42,349 nt of DNA from Deltaproteobacteria bacterium (GTDB lineage Bacteria > Desulfobacterota > Binatia > UTPRO1), in NCBI GenBank assembly GCA_020848745.1, contig JADLHM010000043.1:1-42349 (forward strand). The letters run 5' to 3'. Under the pieces are notes generated by a model. It ran no database searches, had not been told where the DNA came from, and saw only the letters and a list, made by a program, of their open reading frames with translations. Shown piece by piece: positions 25,916 to 36,800 of this stretch. How positions within the stretch are numbered: position 1 is the first letter of the stretch; every line of letters begins with the position of its first letter. The position numbers and the translations under genes are program-made.

Positions 25916-27064
25916 ATGAAGCTCACGATCCTGAACGATCTCCGCGCGGTCGAGCCGGACGCATGGGACGCGCTGGCGGAAGACGCCTCGCCGTTCCTCG
26001 AATGGGCCTGGCTCGCGTCACTCGAGGAAGCGGGGTGCGTAAGCGAACGGACCGGGTGGCTGCCGCAGCACCTGGCGCTCCACGACGACGGCGGACGGCT
26101 CGTCGGAGCGTGCCCGCTCTACGTGAAGGGGCACAGCCAGGGCGAGTTCGTGTTCGACCACGGTTGGGCGCAGGCGGCCGTGCGGGCCGGGATAGGGTAC
26201 TACCCGAAGCTCCTCGTCGCGACGCCGTTCACGCCGGCGACCGGGGCGCGTTTCTTGTCGCACCCCGGCGCCGACCGCGGGCGCGTGGTGCGGACGCTCG
26301 CCACGGCGCTCCGCGACCTCTGCGGCGAGGAGGGGTACTCGTCGGTCCACGTCACCTTCTGCCTGCCCGACGAGGCCGACGCGCTCGAGGCCCTCGGGTA
26401 CGTGCGGCGCGACGGCTACCAGTTCCAGTGGATCAACCCGGGCTGGCGCACGTTCGACGACTACCTCGCGGCGCTCCGCAGCAAGCGCCGCAATCAGGTG
26501 CGTCGCGAGCGCCGCGAGCTGGCGGCGCAGGACGTCGTCATCTCCACGCACGTCGGCGATGCAATCCCCGACGAGCTCTTCGCGCCGATGTTCGACCTGT
26601 ACCGTTCGACCGTCGAGAAGTTCGCGTGGGGGCACCAGTACCTGAACGCGAAGCTCTTCGAGCTCCTGCGGCGGCGTTGGAAGCGGCGGCTCGCGTTCGT
26701 GGTCGCCCGGCGGCGGGGCCGGATCGTCGCCGGAACGTTCAACGTATGGAAGCGCGACGCCTTGTACGGGCGCTACTGGGGAGCCTTCGAGGACGTTCGC
26801 CACCTGCACTTCAACGTCTGCTACTACGCCGCGATCGAGCTGGCGCTGGCGCTCGGCGCGACGCGCTTCGAGCCCGGGGCCGGCGGTGAGTTCAAGCATC
26901 TGCGCGGCTTCGACGCGCGCGCGACGACGAGCATGCACTTCCTCGGCGACCCGCGGCTCGCGGACGCGGTGGGACGCTATCTGGTGGACGAACGGCGGGC
27001 CGTCGCGCGCGAGATCGGGTGGCTCGACGCGCAGACGGCACTGCGCCGCGACGGCCGCGAGTGA
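25916..27064 (+). CDS. FemAB-like acyltransferase (GNAT-fold, PF04339-type)
   Basis: 382 residues. The first half contains WDALAEDASPFLEWAWLASL, ACPLYVKGHSQGEFVFDHGW and KLLVATPFTPATGARFLS, the hallmark order of this family. The second half, with NQVRRERRELA, FDLYRSTVEKFAWGHQYLN, VAGTFNVWKRDALYGRYWGA and FEPGAGGEFKHLRGF, is the second GNAT-like domain. Related proteins act as aminoacyl or acyl transferases on peptidoglycan or secondary metabolites. The function here is not known. It is convergent with clpA, 15 bases apart. Confidence 0.85.
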   Translation: MKLTILNDLRAVEPDAWDALAEDASPFLEWAWLASLEEAGCVSERTGWLPQHLALHDDGGRLVGACPLYVKGHSQGEFVFDHGWAQAAVRAGIGYYPKLLVATPFTPATGARFLSHPGADRGRVVRTLATALRDLCGEEGYSSVHVTFCLPDEADALEALGYVRRDGYQFQWINPGWRTFDDYLAALRSKRRNQVRRERRELAAQDVVISTHVGDAIPDELFAPMFDLYRSTVEKFAWGHQYLNAKLFELLRRRWKRRLAFVVARRRGRIVAGTFNVWKRDALYGRYWGAFEDVRHLHFNVCYYAAIELALALGATRFEPGAGGEFKHLRGFDARATTSMHFLGDPRLADAVGRYLVDERRAVAREIGWLDAQTALRRDGRE

Positions 27065-27079
27065 CCCGAGCGCGGCGGG

Positions 27080-29407
27080 TCAGTCCTCGTCGTGGGCGGC
27101 GTCGTCACCGGCGGTCTCGTCGACGGTGACCCGCGGCGCCTCCTCGGGCGGCGGGGCGTACTCAAAGGCGAGCGCGCCGTCGCCCTCGGCGATCGCGACC
27201 CGGCCGCCGCCTTTCAGGCGTCCGAAGAGGATCTCGTCGGCGAGCACGCGCTTGATCTCCGTCTGAATGAGGCGCGCCATCGGGCGCGCGCCGAACGTCG
27301 GGTCGTACCCCTTCTCCGCCAGCCAGCGGCGCGCCTCCGGCGTCATGTGGACGAAGACGCGTTTCTCGTTCAGCTGGACGTCGAGCTCCATCATGAACTT
27401 GTCGACGACGCGCTCGATCACCGGCATCGGCAGCGCCCCGAAGGAGATGATCGCGTCCAACCGGTTGCGGAACTCGGGGCTGAAGAGCCGCTCGATCGCC
27501 TTGCCGCCCTGATCGGCATTGGAACGCCCACCGAAGCCGATCGCGTTGGCGGCCATCTCGTGGGCGCCGGCGTTGGTCGTCATGATGAGGATGATGTGGC
27601 GGAAGTCGGCCTGCCGTCCGTTGTTGTCGGTGAGGGTCGCATGGTCCATCACCTGCAGGAGGATGCTGAAGAGGTTCGGGTGCGCCTTCTCGATCTCGTC
27701 GAGGAGCAGCACCGCGTGCGGCGTCTTGCGGATCGCGTCGGTGAGGAGCCCGCCCTGGTCGAAGCCGACGTAGCCCGGCGGGGCTCCGATGAGCCGGGAG
27801 ACCGTATGCGCTTCCATGTACTCGCTCATGTCGAAGCGGATGAAGGCGATCCCGAGCGCGGACGCGAGCTGCTTCGCGACCTCGGTCTTGCCGACGCCCG
27901 TCGGCCCCGCGAACAGGAACGACCCGACGGGCTTCTCCGGCTGACCGAGCCCGGCGCGCGAGAGCTTGATCGCCGACACCAGCGAGCCGATGGCCTGGTC
28001 CTGCCCGAAGACGGTGAGCTGCAGGTCGCGCTCGAGCGTCGCGAGGCGGTCACGGTCGGAGGTGGAGACGCTGCGCGGCGGAATGCGGGCGATGGTCGCC
28101 ACGACGTGCTCGATCTCCTTCACCCGCACGGTCTTCTTCCGCTGCGCAACCGGCTGCATCTGCACGATGGCGCCGGCCTCGTCGATCACGTCGATCGCCT
28201 TGTCCGGCAGGTGGCGGTCGTTGATGTGCTTGGCCGAGAGCTCGGCGGCGGCACGGAGCGCGGCCCGCGTGTAGGTGACGCCGTGGTGCTCCTCGTAATG
28301 GGACTTGAGGCCCTTCAGGATCTCATGCGCCTGCTCGGTCGTGGGCTCGGGGATCTCGATCTTCTGGAAGCGGCGCGCCAGGGCGCGGTCGCGCTCGAAG
28401 TGGTTCTTGAAGTCCTGGTAGGTCGTGGCGCCGATGCACCGCAGCTCGCCCGAGGCGAGCACGGGCTTCAGGATGTTGGAGGCGTCGAGCGAGCCGCCGC
28501 TCGTCGCGCCCGCCCCGACCACGGTGTGGATCTCGTCGATGAAGAGGATCGCCCCGGGAATCTTGCGGAGCGCCGCGATCACCGACTTCAGGCGCTGCTC
28601 GAAGTCGCCGCGGAAGCGCGTACCCGCGAGGAGCGCCCCCATGTCGAGGGCGTAGACGCGCGCGGTCTTGAGCGCGTCGGGGACGAGGCCTTCGTGGATC
28701 TGGAGGGCCAGTCCTTCCGCGAGCGCCGTCTTGCCGACCCCGGGCTCGCCCACGAAGACGGGGTTGTTCTTGCGGCGGCGGCAGAGCACGCGGGCCGTCC
28801 GTGCCAGCTCGTCGTCGCGGCCGATCAGCGGATCGATCTTGCCCGCCGCCGCGCGCGCCACGAGATCGACGGCGAAGAGCGCGAGCGGGTCGCGCTTGCG
28901 GCTCGGCGCCTCGGCCTCGTCGTCCTCCTCGTTCTCCGACGGCTCGCCCTCGACGACGTCTCCCTCCTCCGCGATCTTCGAGACGCCGTGCGAGATGTAG
29001 CTCACGACGTCGAGGCGGGTGATGCCCTGCTGATCGAGCAGGTAGGCCGCGTGCGAGTCGGGCTCGCGGAAGATCGCCACCAGCACGTTGCGGCCGAGGA
29101 TCTCGTCCTTGCCCGAGGATTGCACGTGCGCGGCGGCGCGCTGGATCACCCGCTGGAAGCCGATCGTCTGCTCCGGCGAGACGTCGGCGCCGTCCGGCAG
29201 GCGCTGTAGCTTCTCGTCGAAGAAGCGCTCGAGCTCCTGCTTCAGCTCGTCCACGTCGCCGCCGCAATGGCGCACGATCCCGGCCACGTCGGCGTCGTGC
29301 AGCAGGGCGTAGAGCACGTGCTCGATGCAGAGGAATTCGTGCCGCCGCCGGCGCGCTTCGCTGACGGCCAGGGCCAGACTGATCTCGAGCTCTCGACTGA
29401 TGCGCAT
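27080..29407 (-). CDS. clpA: ATP-dependent Clp protease ATP-binding subunit ClpA
   Basis: 775 residues, normal for ClpA. It has an N-terminal double-helical repeat domain (1-145) that binds ClpS, an acidic linker (about 150-165) and two AAA+ modules. The first has Walker A GEPGVGKT (220-227) and ILFIDEIHT; the second has GPTGVGKT (about 505) and [11 protein letters not shown]. The tripeptide loop that docks on ClpP is visible in NAIGFGGRS. It unfolds proteins for ClpP; no clpP is in the window. Its ATG overlaps the clpS stop as TGATG, so they are coupled. Confidence 0.95.
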   Translation of the reverse strand: MRISRELEISLALAVSEARRRRHEFLCIEHVLYALLHDADVAGIVRHCGGDVDELKQELERFFDEKLQRLPDGADVSPEQTIGFQRVIQRAAAHVQSSGKDEILGRNVLVAIFREPDSHAAYLLDQQGITRLDVVSYISHGVSKIAEEGDVVEGEPSENEEDDEAEAPSRKRDPLALFAVDLVARAAAGKIDPLIGRDDELARTARVLCRRRKNNPVFVGEPGVGKTALAEGLALQIHEGLVPDALKTARVYALDMGALLAGTRFRGDFEQRLKSVIAALRKIPGAILFIDEIHTVVGAGATSGGSLDASNILKPVLASGELRCIGATTYQDFKNHFERDRALARRFQKIEIPEPTTEQAHEILKGLKSHYEEHHGVTYTRAALRAAAELSAKHINDRHLPDKAIDVIDEAGAIVQMQPVAQRKKTVRVKEIEHVVATIARIPPRSVSTSDRDRLATLERDLQLTVFGQDQAIGSLVSAIKLSRAGLGQPEKPVGSFLFAGPTGVGKTEVAKQLASALGIAFIRFDMSEYMEAHTVSRLIGAPPGYVGFDQGGLLTDAIRKTPHAVLLLDEIEKAHPNLFSILLQVMDHATLTDNNGRQADFRHIILIMTTNAGAHEMAANAIGFGGRSNADQGGKAIERLFSPEFRNRLDAIISFGALPMPVIERVVDKFMMELDVQLNEKRVFVHMTPEARRWLAEKGYDPTFGARPMARLIQTEIKRVLADEILFGRLKGGGRVAIAEGDGALAFEYAPPPEEAPRVTVDETAGDDAAHDED

Positions 29408-29733
29408 CAGGCCTCGTCCATGCTGCAGCGGAGCGGATATTCGTGCTTGCGCGCCAACGCCTCGACCTGCGCGATGCGGGTCTCGGCGACCTCACGCGTG
29501 TAGACGCCCGCGACCCCCACCCCGCTCTTGTGCACATGCAGCATGATGCGGGTCGCGTCCGACTCCGAATGGTGGAAAACCCCTTGCAGAACGAACACGA
29601 CGAACTCCATCGTCGTGTAGTCGTCGTTGTGCAGGAGCACCTTGTACATGCGCGGCTTCTTGAGCCGCGTCTTGGTGCGCGTCTCGACGGCCGTCCCCTC
29701 GCCGTCGTTCCGCCGGTCCCGCTCGACGCCCAT
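29407..29733 (-). CDS. clpS: ClpS, N-end-rule adaptor of ClpAP
   Basis: 108 residues from ATG 29733. The core is typical: [20 protein letters not shown], then [20 protein letters not shown] and [20 protein letters not shown]. The N-end-rule binding pocket is present: N-D-D, the Met of T-T-M-E-F and the H-x-x-G-x-G motif. ClpS delivers proteins with bulky hydrophobic N-termini to ClpA. The first 40 residues (Arg/Lys/Thr-rich) are the flexible N-terminal extension. The gene lies 98 bases from the divergent metF start. Confidence 0.93.
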   Translation of the reverse strand: MGVERDRRNDGEGTAVETRTKTRLKKPRMYKVLLHNDDYTTMEFVVFVLQGVFHHSESDATRIMLHVHKSGVGVAGVYTREVAETRIAQVEALARKHEYPLRCSMDEA

Positions 29734-29831
29734 GGGAGGCACCCTAGCATCCGGCGGGCGTCGAAAAAACGCGGGCGCATCGGATTGCCGCTGGCGCGGG
29801 ATGCCCATCTCTGTAGTAAGCTGGCGGGCCC

Positions 29832-30704
29832 ATGCGCATTCGCGACCTCTTCACGGGCCGCCGGCCGGTCTTCTCCTTCGAGTTCTTCCCTCCCAAGACG
29901 GGCGACGGAGAGCAGAGGCTCGTCGAGACGGTGCAGCGGCTGAAGGACCTCGGCCCGAGCTTCGTCTCGGTCACGAAGACCGGCGGGAAGCCGGCGGAGA
30001 AGACGATCGAGCTGACGGCGCGCCTCAAGCACGAGGTCGGCGTCGAGGCCATGGCGCACATGACGTGTGCGACCGCGGGGCGGCTCGAGATGCGGCGCAT
30101 CTTCGAGCGCATCCGCGACGCCGGCATCGAGAACGTGCTGCCGCTGCGCGGCGACCCGCCCGCCGATCAGCCGGACTTCGTGCGCCCGCCCGACGGGTTC
30201 GCCCACGCCTGCGAGCTCGTCCGCTTTCTCAAGGAGGGCGGCTTCGACTTCTGCCTGGCGGGCGCCGCGTACCCCGAGAAGCATCCCGAGGCGCCGTCCG
30301 CCGAGGTCGATCTGCAGAACCTGAAGACCAAGGTCGACGCCGGGGTCGATCTGCTCATCACGCAGATGTTCTACCGCAACGCCGACTACTTCTCGTTCGT
30401 GAAGCGGGCGCGGGCGAGCGGCATCGACCTGCCGATCGTCGCCGGGATCATGCCCATCACCAACGTCGCCCAGATCGAGCGCATCGCGAAGCTCTCCGGC
30501 GCGGCGATTCCGGCCGACCTGCAGGCCGACCTCGACCGGACGCGCGGCGACGAGGCGGGAGCGCGCGAGGTCGGCATCGCCTACGCCATCCGGCAATGCC
30601 GCGAGCTCCTCGCGCGCGGCGCTCCGGGTATCCACTTCTACACGCTCAACCAATCGCCGGCGACGTCGGCGATCCTGCGCGAGCTCCGCCGCGATCACCC
30701 ATGA
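29832..30704 (+). CDS. metF: Methylenetetrahydrofolate reductase
   Basis: 290 residues, normal for bacterial MetF. Conserved blocks are [20 protein letters not shown] near the start, [21 protein letters not shown] with the folate-site residues, [27 protein letters not shown], and [21 protein letters not shown]. It reduces 5,10-methylene-THF to 5-methyl-THF with FAD and NAD(P)H for methionine synthesis. Start at ATG 29832. Confidence 0.95.
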   Translation: MRIRDLFTGRRPVFSFEFFPPKTGDGEQRLVETVQRLKDLGPSFVSVTKTGGKPAEKTIELTARLKHEVGVEAMAHMTCATAGRLEMRRIFERIRDAGIENVLPLRGDPPADQPDFVRPPDGFAHACELVRFLKEGGFDFCLAGAAYPEKHPEAPSAEVDLQNLKTKVDAGVDLLITQMFYRNADYFSFVKRARASGIDLPIVAGIMPITNVAQIERIAKLSGAAIPADLQADLDRTRGDEAGAREVGIAYAIRQCRELLARGAPGIHFYTLNQSPATSAILRELRRDHP

Positions 30705-30729
30705 CGGATGCGGATCGCGCCGACCCGGT

Positions 30730-30758
30730 TTGACGCTGTGAAGCGCGGCCACTAGATA
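30730..30758 (+). promoter_or_regulatory. Sigma-70-type promoter of the ketosynthase gene
   Basis: TTGACG (30730-30735), a 17-base spacer and TAGATA (30753-30758) lie seven bases before the ATG at 30766. Both boxes match well for such GC-rich DNA, but the short distance would give an almost leaderless transcript. Confidence 0.5.
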
Positions 30759-30765
30759 CCCCCCG

Positions 30766-32010
30766 ATGTCCACGCCGCGGGTCGTGATCACGGGGATGGG
30801 GGGCGTGACGCCGATCGGTACCGGCATCGACGCCATCTGGGAGAGCGCGTGCGCCGGACGGTCGGGCATCGGACCGATCACGCTCTTCGATGCGTCCGAT
30901 CAGCAGTGTCGGATCGCGGGCGAGGTGCGCGGCTTCGAGGCCGGGCGCTGGATTCCGACGAAGCACTTGAAGCGCATGGACGACTTCGCGCGCTACGCCG
31001 TCGCCTCCTCCGTGATGGCCGTCGAGGACGCGAAGCTCGAGATTACGCCCGACAACTCGCGCCGGATCGGCGTGCTGCTCGGGAACAACGACGGCGGCGG
31101 GCGCACGATCTTTCGCACCGTGGCCGCGTTCCTGGCGAACGGTCCGGGCGCGGTGTCGCCGTTCTACATCACCGCCATCACCAGCAGCATGGGGGCAGCG
31201 CAGGTCGCGATCCGCCTCCAGGTGCGCGGGCCGAACTTCACGATCGGCAACGCCTGCGCGTCGGGGCTGAACGGGATCGGCGAGGCCTGGCGCTACATCC
31301 GCGACCGGACCTGCGACGTGGTGCTCGCGGGAGGCACCGACGCGCTCATCAACGGCACGGAGGTCGCCGGCTTCTCGAACTCGAAGGCGGTCTCCTTCCG
31401 CAACGACGAGCCCGAGAAGGCGAGTCGGCCCTTCGATCGCGATCGCGACGGCTTCGTGCTCTCGGAGGGCGCCGCCGTCGTGGTGGTCGAGTCGCTGGAG
31501 CACGCGCGGGCGCGGGGCGCGCGCATCTACGCCGAGGTCGTGGGCTACGCGACCGGCAGCGAGGCGTTCCACATCGCCGCGCCGCTGCCGGATGGAGTCG
31601 GCGTCGCGGCCTGCATGCAGGCCGCGATCGAGAGCGCCGGCATCGGGCCGGACGCGATCGACTACATCAACGCCCACGCCACTTCCACGCCGCTCGGCGA
31701 CGTGAACGAGACGCAAGGGATCAAGCTCGTGTTCGGGGAGCGCGCGCAGCGCATCCCGGTGAGCGCGACCAAGTCGATGACGGGACACCTGATCGGCGCC
31801 TCGGGCGCGCTCGAGGCGATGATCGCGGCGAAGACCCTCGCGACGGGGATCGTCACGCCGACCATCAACCTCGACCATCCGGATCCCGCGTGCGACCTCG
31901 ACTACGTGCCGCACGAGGCGCGGCGTGCGGACGTGCGGTACGCGCTCAGCAACTCGTTCGGGTTCGGCGGCGCCAACGCGTCGCTGGTGCTGCGACGATG
32001 GGACGGCTGA
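30766..32010 (+). CDS. fabF: Beta-ketoacyl-ACP synthase II (FabF-like)
   Basis: 414 residues with thiolase-fold KAS motifs. RVVITGMGGVTPIGTGIDAI is the start block. The active-site Cys is C164 in GNACASGLNGIG, and the two His lie in YINAHATSTPLGD and MTGHLIGASGALE. The end is NSFGFGGANASLVL. It elongates acyl-ACP chains with malonyl-ACP. The usual T-A-C-A is N-A-C-A here. It may be a specialised KAS: no fatty-acid genes (fabD, fabG, acpP) lie nearby. It overlaps the next gene by 13 bases. Confidence 0.88.
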   Translation: MSTPRVVITGMGGVTPIGTGIDAIWESACAGRSGIGPITLFDASDQQCRIAGEVRGFEAGRWIPTKHLKRMDDFARYAVASSVMAVEDAKLEITPDNSRRIGVLLGNNDGGGRTIFRTVAAFLANGPGAVSPFYITAITSSMGAAQVAIRLQVRGPNFTIGNACASGLNGIGEAWRYIRDRTCDVVLAGGTDALINGTEVAGFSNSKAVSFRNDEPEKASRPFDRDRDGFVLSEGAAVVVVESLEHARARGARIYAEVVGYATGSEAFHIAAPLPDGVGVAACMQAAIESAGIGPDAIDYINAHATSTPLGDVNETQGIKLVFGERAQRIPVSATKSMTGHLIGASGALEAMIAAKTLATGIVTPTINLDHPDPACDLDYVPHEARRADVRYALSNSFGFGGANASLVLRRWDG

Positions 32011-32666
32011 GCGTCGCGCGCGGCCTCCTGCTGGCCGCGGCCGCGGTGACGACGGCCGGCGCCGCGCCGCTGCAGAACGGCGCCTTCACGGCGGCGTCCG
32101 ACGGGATGCCGACGGGCTGGCGACTCGAAGCCTGGGCACGCGATCTCTCCGAGGTCGGGTGGGAGGCGGCGGGGGACGGATCGGGCATCGTCCGGATCGT
32201 GAATCGGGGCCCGAACGACGCCCGGCTCTGTCAGACGATTCCCGTCACTCCCGGGGCCTCGTATCGCGTCTCGGCGCGGGTGAAGACCGAGAGCGTCGGC
32301 CTCGCGACGGCCGGGGCGCTGATCGCGATCGAGCCGCGCATCGCCGATTCCGTCGACGTGAAGGGTACGCAGGACTGGCAACGCGTCGAGGTGAGCGCGC
32401 AGAGCGGCGACCTCGGCAGTTGGGACGTCTGCCTCCGCCTCGGCAGCTACGCGAATCTCAACACCGGGACTGCCTGGTTCGCCGACGTCCGCATCGACGT
32501 GCTCGGGGGCGCGCCCCGGGCGGCCGGTCGCGAGTGGCCGAGCGTCGGGTGGGCGCAGATGCTCGCGACGTTCCGGCGGACCCCGTGGATGCAGACGGCC
32601 CTGCCACTGGTGGCGGGGCTGGTGCTGGCGTTCGGCCTCGGCGTCTTCGGCCGGCGGGCGCGCTGA
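31998..32666 (+). CDS. Membrane-anchored carbohydrate-binding-like exported protein
   Basis: 222 residues from ATG 31998. A signal peptide (RGLLLAAAAVTTAGAAP) is followed by a beta-sandwich pattern NGAFTAASDGMPTGWRLEAW, then YRVSARVKTE and AWFADVRIDVLGG, like CBM4/CenC-type galactose-binding-like domains. The C-terminus is a membrane segment (LPLVAGLVLAFGLGVFG) plus an Arg end. It would sit outside the inner membrane by its C-terminal anchor. Overlap with the ketosynthase gene suggests co-translation; the ligand is unknown. Confidence 0.65.
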   Translation: MGRLSVARGLLLAAAAVTTAGAAPLQNGAFTAASDGMPTGWRLEAWARDLSEVGWEAAGDGSGIVRIVNRGPNDARLCQTIPVTPGASYRVSARVKTESVGLATAGALIAIEPRIADSVDVKGTQDWQRVEVSAQSGDLGSWDVCLRLGSYANLNTGTAWFADVRIDVLGGAPRAAGREWPSVGWAQMLATFRRTPWMQTALPLVAGLVLAFGLGVFGRRAR

Positions 32667-32667
32667 C

Positions 32668-33783
32668 GTGCTGCCGCGCACGAGCCGGGTCGTCGTCCAG
32701 GAAGGACCGCGCCAGCTCGTGCTCCGCGAGCTGCCGATTCCGCCCATCGACGACGACGGCGCGATCCTGCGGATCGAGGCGTGCGGCATCTGCGGGAGCG
32801 ACGTCGAGCAGTACACCGGGACGATTCCGGTGCCGCTGCCGGTGGTGCCCGGACACGAGCCGCTCGGCGTCATCGCGGCGATCGGCGACCGGGCGGCGGA
32901 GCGCTGGGGCGTGGACGTCGGCGATCGCGTCGCGGTGGAGGCGCCGATCCCGTGCAGCCGCTGCCGCACCTGCCTCGCGGGCCGGTACCACCTCTGCCGC
33001 GGACGCGGGACGATGTTCGCGCACGGCTACGTGCGGCTCTCCCACCCGCCGGGACTCTGGGGCGGCTACGCCGACTTCATGTACCTCGATCCCTGCTCGG
33101 TGGTGCACAAGGTGCGCGCGGACATTCCTGCGAGCCTGGCCGTCATGTTCAATCCGCTCGGCGCGGGCTTCCGCTGGGCGGTGGAGATCCCGCGCACGGG
33201 CCCCGGTGACGTCGTCCTGATCCTCGGTCCGGGACAGCGCGGGATCGCCTCGGTCGTCGCCGCCCGCGCCGCCGGCGCCGACACGATCATCGTGACGGGG
33301 CTCGCGCGTGACGGGGCGAAGCTCGCGCTCGCGCGCGAGCTCGGCGCCGACCACGTCATCGACGTCGAGCGCGAGGATGCGGCGCGGCGGGTGCGCGAGC
33401 TCACCAACGGGCACGGCGCCGACGTCGTGCTCGAGGTGTCGTCGTACGCAACCGCGCCCGTCGCCGACGCGCTCCGCTACGTCGCGACCAGCGGCCGCAT
33501 CGTGCTGGCCGGCGTGAAGGGCTTCAAGCCCGTGCCGGATTTCGTGAGCGACTTCGCCGTCGTCAAGGAGGTCACGATCCACGGCGCGTTCGGCGTGACG
33601 GCGCGTGCCTACGACGCGGCGATCCGGCTGATCGAGTCGGGGCGCGTGCCGCTCGCGCGCATGCACACGCACGACTTCGCCCTCGCGGACGCGGAGCGGG
33701 CCATCCGGACGCTCGCCGGCGAGATTCCCGGCGAGAGCAGCATCCACTCCTGTCTCGTTCCGGACGCGCGCCCGCGTTCTTGA
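32668..33783 (+). CDS. Zinc-dependent medium-chain alcohol dehydrogenase family protein
   Basis: 371 residues from GTG 32668, one base after the upstream stop. The catalytic zinc site has C39 in EACGICGSDVEQY and GHEPLGV (H63, E64). The structural zinc site is intact in PCSRCRTCLAGRYHLCRG. The NAD(P) fold is VVLILGPGQRGIASVVAARA, then IVTGLARDGAKLALARELGA. It resembles threonine/sorbitol dehydrogenase-like members. It has an unusual Met/Tyr-rich loop around GYADFMYLD. The substrate is not predictable. Confidence 0.88.
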   Translation: MLPRTSRVVVQEGPRQLVLRELPIPPIDDDGAILRIEACGICGSDVEQYTGTIPVPLPVVPGHEPLGVIAAIGDRAAERWGVDVGDRVAVEAPIPCSRCRTCLAGRYHLCRGRGTMFAHGYVRLSHPPGLWGGYADFMYLDPCSVVHKVRADIPASLAVMFNPLGAGFRWAVEIPRTGPGDVVLILGPGQRGIASVVAARAAGADTIIVTGLARDGAKLALARELGADHVIDVEREDAARRVRELTNGHGADVVLEVSSYATAPVADALRYVATSGRIVLAGVKGFKPVPDFVSDFAVVKEVTIHGAFGVTARAYDAAIRLIESGRVPLARMHTHDFALADAERAIRTLAGEIPGESSIHSCLVPDARPRS

Positions 33784-33814
33784 CTCACCGGCGGACAGAG
33801 GCCACGGTCGCCCC

Positions 33815-36800
33815 GTGCGCTGCGTCAACTGTCAGACCGCGCTGATTCCCGGCAAGCAGTTCTGTCACGCGTGCGGCACCCGCGCGCCGCTCGCGTGCAC
33901 CAACTGCGGCGGCACGATCGACCCGGGGTTCCGCTTCTGCCCGGAGTGCGGAACGCCGGCGCCGGCGGAGGCCGCGGGAGGCGGCCGGCCGAGCGGGGCC
34001 GGCGTCGAGCCGGCGCGCCCGGCGGCGCCGGCCATTCCGGAAACCCTGGCGGCCAAGATCCGCGCGAGCCAGGGCGTGGTCGCGGGCGAGCGCAAGCTCG
34101 TGACCGTGATGTTCTGCGATCTGGTCGGCTCCACGTCGATCGCCGAGCGGCTCGATCCCGAGGAGTTTCGCGATCTCCTCGAGGAGTACATGGCGGTCGT
34201 CTTCCGCGAGGTGTATCGCGTCGAGGGTATCGTCACCCATCTCGCGGGCGACGGAGCGATGGCGGTCTTCGGCGCGCCGGTCGCGCACGAGGACGCGCCC
34301 TATCGCGCCGTCTACTCGGCGCTCGCCATTCGCGACGCGCTGGCGGCGATGAACGCACGCGGGCATGGCGGCTGCGCGATCGATCTCCAGGTGCGCATCG
34401 GCCTCCACACCGGACCGGTCGTGGTCGGCACGGTCGGCAGCGACCTGAAGATGGACTACACGGCGATCGGCGACACCACCAACCTCGCGCAGCGTCTGCA
34501 GTCGGTCGCCGATCCCGGCATGGTGCTGATCTCCGACGCCACGCATCGGCTCGTGCGCGGCTTCTTCGAGGTGATGCCGGCGCGGCGCTTCGCGGTGAAG
34601 GGCAAGCGCGAGCCCGTCGTGGCGCACGAGGTCCGCGGCCTCTCCGCGACGACCACCGCGATCGCCGTCGCCGAGGCGCGCGGCCTGACCCCGCTCGTCG
34701 GACGCATCGAGGAGCTGGCGCAGCTGATCGCGTGCTTCGATCGCCTCGCCGGCGGCTTCCCGCAGGTCGTGACGATCGTGGGCGACGCCGGCAGCGGCAA
34801 GTCGCGGCTGATCTACGAGTTCAAGCAACGGCTTGCCGAGGTGCCGGTCGTGTTCTTCGAGGCGCGCTGCTCGGCGATGACGCAAGCGGTGCCCTACGCG
34901 CCGTGGGTGGCCATGTTGCGCCAGTACTTCGGGATCACGAGCGACGACGGCGAGCACGAGGCGTGCGAGAAGATCTCGGCTCGGCTCGGCGCCAGCGCCG
35001 CCGAGCTCGTGGGGCGCTATCCGTCGCTCTGCCAGGTCATGGACCTCGGCGGCGCCGGAAGCGACGGCGAGTCGTCCGAGGACGAGGCGTCGAAGTACGA
35101 GCACTTCGAGGCCGTCTCGGAGCTCGTCTACAAGGCGAGCGAGCAGGCTCCGGTCGTCGTGATCATCGAGGACGTGCACTGGATCGACGAGCCGGCGCGC
35201 GAGATGCTCGCGTTGGCCGTCGGAACGACGAGGCGCGAGCGCCTCATGATCCTGATGAGCCACCGGCCCGAGCACCAGCCGGGCTGGCGGGTGAAGTCCG
35301 CGTTCACGCAGCTCACGCTCGGCCCGCTCTCCGACGAGGAGACGGTGGAGGTCGTGCGCGGCGTCGCGGGCGGTCCGCTTCCCGGCCGGCTCGAGGGCCT
35401 CATCGTGCAGAAGGCCGAGGGCAACCCTTTCTTCACGGAGGAGATCACCCGCGCCCTCGTCGAGGAGGGCTCCCTGCTGCGCAGCGACGGGCAGGTGCGG
35501 CTCACGCGCCCAGTGGACGAGATCCGCATGCCCGGGACGGTGGAAGAGCTCGTCAGCGCCCGCCTCGACCGGCTGGGGGCGCAGGGAAAGCGCGTCGTCC
35601 AGGTGGCGGCGGTGCTGGGACGACAGTTTCAGCGCGACCAGCTCCGGGAGCTCCTCGTCGACGAGGGCATCGACGTGAACGCCGAGCTCGCCATGCTCGA
35701 GGAGCGCGGCATCATCCACCGCAAGAGCCTGCTCGTCGGCGACGAGTTCCGCTTCGGGGAAAGCCTCATTCAAGAGGTCGCCTACGAGGGCCTCCTCCTG
35801 CGCCAGCGCCGCGAGCTGCACGATCGCATCGGGCGGATGATCGAAGCCATGCCCGGCGATCCCAACGCCGAGCGCTCGGCGCTGCTGGCGCACCACTACA
35901 CGCGCAGCGAGCATCGCGAGAAGGCGATCGAGGCCGTCTTGCGCGCCGCGCGCGACGCCGAGCGGGTCCCGTCGTTCCACGCGGCGGCGCGCTTCTATCG
36001 CAGCGCCTACGACCTCGCCACGGCGGCGCTCGCGGCCGATCCGGACGCCGCGGAGCACAAGCGCGTCGTCGTGGAGGCCGCGCTCGCCGTGCTGCGCATG
36101 AACGTGATCTACGGGATCTTCGACCACGGCGATCCCGAGGAGGCGGCGCGGCGGGGTCGCGAGCTCGCCGAGGAGCTCGGGGACGCGGAGAACCTCGCCG
36201 AGCTCTGCGCCTTGCACGGTCTCATGATCAGCGGCCGGGGCCCGAGCAACTTTCCGGCGGGGCAAGCGCTCATCGAGCAGGCGCTCGGCATCGCGGAGCG
36301 CGCGGGGCTGGAGCTCGCGACCATCCGGATCTCGCGGGCGCTCGCCTGGGACTATCTCTTCGACGGTCGCTTCGCGGACGCCCGCGCGCGGACCGAAGGC
36401 GTCATCGGCGCGCTGGAGCGGGCCACCGTCCCGCTGGAGGGGAAACGGCGCGACATCTACCTCGGGGCGCGCTTCATGCGCGACCGCCTCCATTTCCACG
36501 CCGACGACCTCGAGCGCGGCCTCGCCGCGACCCAGGAGACCTACGCCGCGGCCGTCGCGTATCCGAATCGCACGGTGCAGAGCGGATCCGCCGTCACCCT
36601 CTCCCTCATGTACCTCGCGCGCGGCGAGTACGAGCGGGCGCGCGAATGGGCCGACCGGAGCCTCGAGATCGCACGCGCGATCGGCAGCGTGTCGCACCTG
36701 CGCCTGGCGGCGGCGCTCGGCATCCTCGCGCGGCACGAGCTCGACGAGCCGATCAGCGGCGATCGCCACGTCGAGCTGCTCGAGAATGTCCCGCTCACCG

